The translations under genes and the position numbers were made by a program. Of a stretch of DNA of 8,157 bases, positions 5,151 to 8,157 are shown piece by piece. The DNA is taken from assembly GCA_938008555.1 (NCBI GenBank), contig CALLKE010000056.1:1-8157 (forward strand). Reading direction: 5' to 3'. This stretch comes from an uncultured Pedobacter sp. Lineage in GTDB: Bacteria > Bacteroidota > Bacteroidia > Sphingobacteriales > Sphingobacteriaceae. Under the pieces are notes generated by a model that was not told where the DNA came from, did no database searches, and saw nothing but the letters and a program-made list of their open reading frames with translations. Positions within the stretch are counted from its first letter, which is position 1; each line of letters opens with the position of its first letter.

Positions 5151-5160
5151 TTCCCCTCCC
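5151..5160 (-). promoter_or_regulatory. Strong Shine-Dalgarno that fixes the start at 5150
   Basis: Read on the minus strand, the ten bases GGGAGGGGAA lie between the stop of the zinc protein gene and ATG 5150. This strong site argues for the 143-aa product and against the longer 219-aa frame, which would overlap the well-supported gene at 5161-5652 by over 200 bases. Confidence 0.75.
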
Positions 5161-5652
5161 TTAATTTTTGTATGTTTCACGCGAACACCGATGATGCCAG
5201 ATGTTGTCGCCATCCCAGTTTCCACAAACAGATTCTTTGTATTTAAATCCTTTTTTACAGATACAGCATTTTTCAAATAGATATCGATAGATGTCTTGAA
5301 ATATCGGCACCTGTATTCGCCAATGGTGAATGTGCCATCTTGGATGCCAGCGAAACTTTGATCTTTGTCTCCATTCATAAATTGCGTTTTTTAATTCTTG
5401 AAATTCTCTATGCGCTCTGTGGTCTGGATAAAAAGGTTTGTTATCCAAAGTTGTTTCCATTCGCCAAACAATCTCAGAAATAGCTTTTTCCTTTTTATTT
5501 AATTTTCTTTTTGATCCAAACCAATCGCATGAGTTATCAGTTCCATCCTTGCATGGATCTTTGTGCCAAATTGTAATTAAGGTATTTTTATATCCTCGTT
5601 TATTTTTCCAAGGCGTTTCAATTCTAAACGCTACTGTGTGTGGATCAAACAT
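5161..5652 (-). CDS. Conserved phage zinc protein with DPCKDGTDNSCDW motif
   Basis: This is a 163-aa protein with ATG 5652 behind GGGAGAAATCAA. The early segment IWHKDPCKDGTDNSCDWFG is very distinctive. From memory it belongs to a conserved but uncharacterised phage family, also marked by a middle Trp/His-rich stretch (FRWHPRWHIHHWRIQ) and a C-terminal zinc-finger-like part. Here that C-terminal part runs CCICKKGFKYKE, then VCGNWDG, then WHHRC. All these elements are present, so the gene looks intact. The function is unknown; metal and perhaps nucleic-acid binding is the most that can be inferred. It ends 10 bases before the start of the coiled-coil gene. Confidence 0.75.
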   Translation of the reverse strand: MFDPHTVAFRIETPWKNKRGYKNTLITIWHKDPCKDGTDNSCDWFGSKRKLNKKEKAISEIVWRMETTLDNKPFYPDHRAHREFQELKNAIYEWRQRSKFRWHPRWHIHHWRIQVPIFQDIYRYLFEKCCICKKGFKYKESVCGNWDGDNIWHHRCSRETYKN

Positions 5653-6049
5653 TTGATTTCTCCCTTAATTTTTGCAGACGTGTGTTTGTTTCGGATAAAG
5701 CTGCTTTGACTGAGTTCTTTAGTTTCTCGGCACCGCAAGTGCATTTTGCGTGATCTGACCAGCTTGTGCTTAGCTTACAATTTTCCGTACAGTAAATATA
5801 TCTTGCGTAACTTTCCACTTCTTTATTCTGTAAACTTATAATTTCAATAAGCTCGCTGATGATCGCTGCGGATTTGGTGTGTTGATGTCTGGCGCTTGTT
5901 TGCCAATAACTATGTGTTATGCCCCTGCTGTATCCGTTGTTTGCCACGACTGGAAATTGTTTTACATATTCATCAAAATCATCAGATGAATCTAAAATAT
6001 CAAATTCACACAATTTCTCTTTCAACTCTGCGAAATCTGTTTTAGTCAT
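5645..6049 (-). CDS. 134-aa phage protein with C-terminal cysteine cluster
   Basis: ATG 6049 follows AAAGGA at good spacing and overlaps the previous stop as ATGA. The N-terminal part is acidic (DILDSSDDFDEYVKQFP). A segment near residue 46 (HSYWQTSARHQHTKSAAII) and helices after residue 60 follow. The C-terminal part has four cysteines (CTENC, then CTCG) and ends in a helical stretch. The cysteines could bind a metal, but I do not recognise the family. The last 8 bases overlap the next gene's start, so translation is coupled. Confidence 0.7.
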   Translation of the reverse strand: MTKTDFAELKEKLCEFDILDSSDDFDEYVKQFPVVANNGYSRGITHSYWQTSARHQHTKSAAIISELIEIISLQNKEVESYARYIYCTENCKLSTSWSDHAKCTCGAEKLKNSVKAALSETNTRLQKLREKSNV

Positions 6050-6240
6050 TTGAATCCTTTGAGAAATTTCTTTTTATCCTTTGGAGACATTGTTTTTAAC
6101 ATCTCTATTTGCTCATCATTAAGATTGAACTTATTTTTTGGCTCATTGTTTTTTGATCTTTTATCTACCAAAGGAAACAATTGACCGCTGAAAGCTTGCG
6201 CCATTATTAAAGCTAGGGCCGCTTTATTACTTAAACTCAT
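6046..6240 (-). CDS. Small phage protein of unknown function
   Basis: This is a 64-aa protein starting at ATG 6240 behind GGAAGGTGAGAT. The N terminus (SNKAALALIMAQAF) is an Ala-rich helix. The C-terminal half (NDEQIEMLKTMSPKDKKKFL) is a charged helix in the style of small regulatory or scaffold proteins. No domain is recognised. It is ATGA-coupled to the 134-aa gene downstream. Confidence 0.65.
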   Translation of the reverse strand: MSLSNKAALALIMAQAFSGQLFPLVDKRSKNNEPKNKFNLNDEQIEMLKTMSPKDKKKFLKGFK

Positions 6241-6331
6241 ATCTCACCTTCCAAATCATTTCACTCGCTAAAATTATTAACACTATTGGCGCTAGGATTA
6301 TTATAAATAGGGTTGCGATTAGGCGGTTCAT
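6227..6331 (-). CDS. 34-aa single-pass membrane microprotein
   Basis: ATG 6331 overlaps the stop of the 26-aa gene (ATGA), and a GGGG lies about 8 nt upstream. The product starts MNRLIATLFIIILAPIVLII, one long hydrophobic helix, and ends in a short charged tail (WKVRYEFK). Its last 14 bases overlap the start of the 64-aa gene. I do not recognise it. With its neighbour it fills what would otherwise be an unexplained 160-bp gap with two consecutive membrane peptides, which suggests they act as a pair. Confidence 0.6.
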   Translation of the reverse strand: MNRLIATLFIIILAPIVLIILASEMIWKVRYEFK

Positions 6332-6408
6332 AACAAAACCCCACACATAAAATAAATAATCACAAACACGCATCCGATAACGACTGGTAGCCAATGGATT
6401 TGTTTCAT
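6328..6408 (-). CDS. 26-aa single-pass membrane microprotein
   Basis: ATG 6408 lies 7-8 nt after the GGAG of CTAGGAGTACAAAATG, and its ATGA overlaps the stop of the zinc-ribbon gene. The product begins MKQIHWLPVVIGCVFVIIYF and is almost entirely one hydrophobic helix after a short polar start. The stop again overlaps the next start as ATGA. The combination of Shine-Dalgarno, coupling on both sides and clean membrane character makes it probably a real gene despite its size. Function is unknown; small inner-membrane peptides of phages often modulate host membrane proteins or exclusion. Confidence 0.6.
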   Translation of the reverse strand: MKQIHWLPVVIGCVFVIIYFMCGVLL

Positions 6409-6611
6409 TTTGTACTCCTAGGTCTATTTCTTTTGTGAACTATATCCTTCACAGGCTGTCTTGAGTTTTCTTTCTTCCACAACAAGGCTGATTTGCAAGT
6501 TGGGCAGATTGTGGCAGTCTTTGGAACGTCTTTAACCGCATAGTTTGAAATATTTTCAAATCGTCCTACGGTGCAAGCTCTAGATGTGCAATAAGCTAAC
6601 AATTTACGCAT
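6405..6611 (-). CDS. Small zinc-ribbon protein
   Basis: This is a 68-aa protein starting at ATG 6611 behind a good AAGGA. It carries YCTSRAC near the N terminus (C8, C13) and CPTC at residues 37-40. The two cysteine pairs about 25 residues apart are typical of a zinc ribbon. The C-terminal third is very basic (KKENSRQPVKDIVHKRNRPR), which suits nucleic-acid binding. Small proteins of this design are common in phage early operons, but I cannot assign a specific partner. It overlaps its neighbours at both ends (TAATG upstream, ATGA downstream). Confidence 0.75.
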   Translation of the reverse strand: MRKLLAYCTSRACTVGRFENISNYAVKDVPKTATICPTCKSALLWKKENSRQPVKDIVHKRNRPRSTK

Positions 6612-6943
6612 TACTTTCCTTCCAGTTCATTGAATGCTTTTAAAGCATCTGCTGAGGCTTCGACACCTAAAAGAAACTTTCGTTTGTTGAATCTTTTAGA
6701 TGACCTCTGTTCATCGCGTAAAGCCATCATGGCGCGATCTTTTGCGATCTCCTTGAGTATTACGCCCTTTTGTATCTTCGCTTGATTTGCGGCTGTTGCA
6801 GCGGCCATCCCATAGGACCAACCTTCTGCTATATAAAAGCGCACAGTTTTCTTAATTGCATTTAAAATGATCTCTTGCTCGGCCTCTGGCAGATTCTTTA
6901 ATTTTATCTTGTCTTGATTTCGCATAGCAACAACTAATATCAT
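6611..6943 (-). CDS. Small basic phage protein of unknown function
   Basis: This is a 110-aa (ATG 6943) or 104-aa (ATG 6925) protein; neither start has a clear Shine-Dalgarno, so the N terminus is uncertain. I do not recognise the family. It is predicted mostly helical. It has a central EGWSYGMAAATAANQA segment that could be a helix-turn-helix-like unit, and a basic stretch RSSKRFNKRKF. The EGWS segment is similar in layout to the 68-aa protein at 1908-2114. The TAA stop shares its last A with the ATG of the zinc-ribbon gene (TAATG), so the two are probably translated together. A nucleic-acid-binding role in the replication block is plausible but only inferred. Confidence 0.7.
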   Translation of the reverse strand: MILVVAMRNQDKIKLKNLPEAEQEIILNAIKKTVRFYIAEGWSYGMAAATAANQAKIQKGVILKEIAKDRAMMALRDEQRSSKRFNKRKFLLGVEASADALKAFNELEGK

Positions 6944-6999
6944 GATTTAAAGAGTTTCAACAAAATAAAATGCGCATTGCTTCATGAGATTAAAAAATT

Positions 7000-7575
7000 T
7001 TAATGTTGATAGCCCATATCGCGCCAATGCTTTTCGGCTTTGTTTTTTCTGGCATTCCAATTTTTAATAATTGTTTTTATTTCAGAATTGTTTTTATCAA
7101 AGTTTTCTGTGCTAACTGGCTTAAACCACTCTAAAGGGCAAGGCGTTTTGATGTAAGCAGCGAGTAGGCCATTATCCCATTCAGGCGCTTTTAATGTTTT
7201 TGTGATTGATACTTTGCATTCGCAATTCATCAAGCAATCAAACTCTGGATCATGGTGATGTTGTATTCGAACTATTCCAAGATCATTGCATTTTCTACAA
7301 AGAATTATTGAAGCCTCATCTGGATCATAAGAATTAATTTTGTTTGTACGCTTCCAATCGGTCACAGCAAGAACAAAATCACTAGGCAGAGGCATTTGCT
7401 TTGATGCCATTAAAAAACTGCGTGATATGTCTCTGAGGCACTTTAAAGGCGTATCCTTAACAGCATCATGATACAATTTTAGTCTAGCTTTTCCGTTAAT
7501 TGCAGGAAAGACTTCAGCCATTGCGTTCATTACAAACATAAACTCAGCTTGTGTTATTGGATTTTCGTCACTCAT
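7000..7575 (-). CDS. Helicase-loader-like phage replication protein with zinc motif
   Basis: This is a 191-aa protein starting at ATG 7575 behind TAGGAG, and its start overlaps the upstream stop as ATGA. The N-terminal 70 residues (FMFVMNAMAEVFPAING, then LPSDFVLAV) follow the helical pattern of phage helicase loaders such as lambda P and SPP1 G39P: a phenylalanine-rich start, an FP step, and a final P..F motif. Residues 93-120 carry C93-x2-C96, then C114-x3-C118-x-C120, which is probably a zinc-binding insertion. The C terminus is basic and Trp-rich. Its place directly after an initiator-like gene supports a role in delivering the host replicative helicase to the origin. The assignment is by pattern and context; a general zinc-binding phage protein is the alternative. 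Confidence 0.5.
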   Translation of the reverse strand: MSDENPITQAEFMFVMNAMAEVFPAINGKARLKLYHDAVKDTPLKCLRDISRSFLMASKQMPLPSDFVLAVTDWKRTNKINSYDPDEASIILCRKCNDLGIVRIQHHHDPEFDCLMNCECKVSITKTLKAPEWDNGLLAAYIKTPCPLEWFKPVSTENFDKNNSEIKTIIKNWNARKNKAEKHWRDMGYQH

Positions 7576-8157
7576 AATTCTGCTCCTAGAATTTCGTTTA
7601 AGTCATCGACGGTTAATTTTGTTGGTTGAGATTTTAAAGTTGTTCGATATCTTTCCCAACCACGTTGAAACCATGAGTTCATAAACTTAGCCCACGCAGA
7701 TTTTGGAGCTTTATGCTCGTTCGATAAAACCCAGTTCCTAAGTTCCTTAATCGAAAGGTCTAGATATTCTTTCGGGTAAGTATCTGACCATGCTGCGATT
7801 AAATCTTTTTTGATTGAGATAGATTTTGATGCTGAAATTTTAAACTCAACAACATCAACGGCTTTAGCCGCTTGTGTTGGCAAATTATTTTTTTCTGGTT
7901 CTGGTGAAGTTATTGTTTGTAATGTATTGTTTGTAGTGTTTGTTATGTTATGTAATGTAGTGTTATGTAATGTAGAGGTCGCGCCACGGCCGCCATCCGT
8001 CGCGCCACGGCCGCCATCTGGCCGCGCATCTGTATCTATTTGTTTTCCTTGTAGTTTTTCAATCATAGAAAACAAATCTTTTCTTTTTAAAGAAACAATT
8101 TTTTCAGCATGATTAATATTTAATCTTATTTTATTTTGATTAAGTTTTGAACATATT
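7572..8157 (-). CDS. Replication-initiator-like phage protein (O-like), 5' end beyond the window
   Basis: This gene is partial. The frame stays open from the TAT GA stop region up to the right edge, and nothing upstream of TTG 8075 is a good start, so the true start probably lies outside. The translation upstream of 8075 (for example NHAEKIVSLKRKDLF) reads like normal protein. ATG 8066 and TTG 8075 are the only starts visible inside, and both have poor Shine-Dalgarno sequences. The visible 195 codons run in this order: a basic helical stretch, a perfect tandem DGGRGAT DGGRGAT, a Thr/Asn-rich low-complexity segment (TLHNTTLHNITNTTNN), a linker, and a C-terminal domain. In that last domain, AAWSDTYP and WAKFMNSWFQRGWER resemble the C-terminal part of many phage replication-initiation proteins. 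It is ATGA-coupled to the loader-like gene downstream, matching a lambda O-P pair. The role is inferred from this layout and the motifs; the DNA-binding N terminus cannot be seen. Confidence 0.6.
   Translation of the reverse strand, partial: ICSKLNQNKIRLNINHAEKIVSLKRKDLFSMIEKLQGKQIDTDARPDGGRGATDGGRGATSTLHNTTLHNITNTTNNTLQTITSPEPEKNNLPTQAAKAVDVVEFKISASKSISIKKDLIAAWSDTYPKEYLDLSIKELRNWVLSNEHKAPKSAWAKFMNSWFQRGWERYRTTLKSQPTKLTVDDLNEILGAEL
7912..7939. repeat. Two tandem 14-bp iteron-like repeats inside the initiator gene
   Basis: On the plus strand attgtttgtaatgt is followed directly by attgtttgtagtgt, two copies that differ at one base. They sit in the Thr/Asn-rich coding segment of the initiator-like gene. 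Because 14 bp is not a multiple of three, the two copies are read in different frames, so a repeated peptide does not explain the DNA repeat. This favours a DNA-level role such as protein binding at an origin. Confidence 0.6.
7946..7975. repeat. Two exact tandem 15-bp iteron-like repeats inside the initiator gene
   Basis: The 15-bp unit tgttatgtaatgtag occurs twice back to back without mismatch on the plus strand. In the gene it encodes part of the TLHN TTLHN segment. With the adjacent 14-bp pair it makes an AT-rich block of short direct repeats, next to GC-rich 21-bp repeats. This is the arrangement expected of iterons in a phage origin, though simple slippage in a linker could also produce it. 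Confidence 0.65.
7978..8019. repeat. Two tandem GC-rich 21-bp repeats
   Basis: Two adjacent 21-bp units (7978-7998 and 7999-8019) differ only in the last base. Each contains the palindrome CGGCCG and encodes one DGGRGAT heptapeptide in the initiator-like gene. A related partial copy (ggccgcgcatct) follows at about 8021-8032. The block is strikingly GC-rich against its AT-rich surroundings. Confidence 0.75.

Noticed and set aside
5151..5378. Longer 219-aa version of the coiled-coil protein
   Set aside because: The extra part overlaps the well-supported zinc protein gene by 218 bases, while ATG 5150 has a very strong Shine-Dalgarno.
4957..5656. Plus-strand open frames at 4957-5280, 5028-5246 and 5438-5656
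   Set aside because: They lie opposite well-supported minus-strand genes, have no ribosome sites and show no domain; they are antisense shadows.
6944..6999. Twelve-codon frame (MKQCAFYFVETL) in the gap before the basic protein gene
   Set aside because: No Shine-Dalgarno and too short to distinguish from chance.
7810..8112. Plus-strand frame opposite the initiator-like gene
   Set aside because: It contains the repeats in antisense (APRPPSVAPRPPS) and mirrors the coding strand; no ribosome site or recognisable domain.

Overview
The window looks like the replication-to-lysis part of a tailed-phage or prophage genome. It is AT-rich by eye and uses the standard bacterial code. Every gene I can support is on the minus strand, so transcription runs from position 8157 down to 1. 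The genes are mostly very short and packed end to end, with many ATGA or TAATG stop/start overlaps, which suggests one long operon. A lipoprotein-tagged murein enzyme and a second lipoprotein point to a Gram-negative host. AT-rich Bdellovibrionota or Bacteriovoracia are possible, but the sequence does not establish this. I saw no tRNA, rRNA, CRISPR array, insertion sequence, integrase, convincing promoter or hairpin-plus-T-run terminator.

Replication block (8157-6400, in transcription order). The first gene is cut by the right edge. It is a replication-initiator-like protein whose middle is built of AT-rich 14- and 15-bp repeats and GC-rich 21-bp repeats, an arrangement reminiscent of the origin inside lambda gene O. 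It is ATGA-coupled to a helicase-loader-like zinc protein (lambda P or SPP1 G39P type). A small basic protein and a zinc-ribbon protein follow.

Accessory block (6408-4020). Two tiny membrane proteins of 26 and 34 aa and a chain of small proteins follow. Among these are a conserved phage zinc protein carrying DPCKDGTDNSCDW, an Ead/Ea22-like coiled-coil protein, a 59-aa gene that is easy to overlook, and a 109-aa protein resembling a widespread phage family.

Lysis block (4020-777). A GC-rich hexanucleotide tract of 16 units lies directly upstream of a lipoprotein lytic transglycosylase. That gene may carry an overprinted holin-like reading frame with its own Shine-Dalgarno. Next come a TIGR02594/CHAP-like cysteine cell-wall hydrolase, small unknown proteins, two small membrane/coiled-coil proteins that are holin or spanin candidates, and a small lipoprotein that is a possible outer spanin.

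End of the operon (777-1). A RusA-type Holliday-junction resolvase and a LuxR-type helix-turn-helix protein, possibly the late-gene regulator, close the series. The window ends inside a telomere-like CCCCAAA tandem repeat. The main novelties are the two GC-rich repeat tracts, the possible intragenic origin and the possible overlapping holin.
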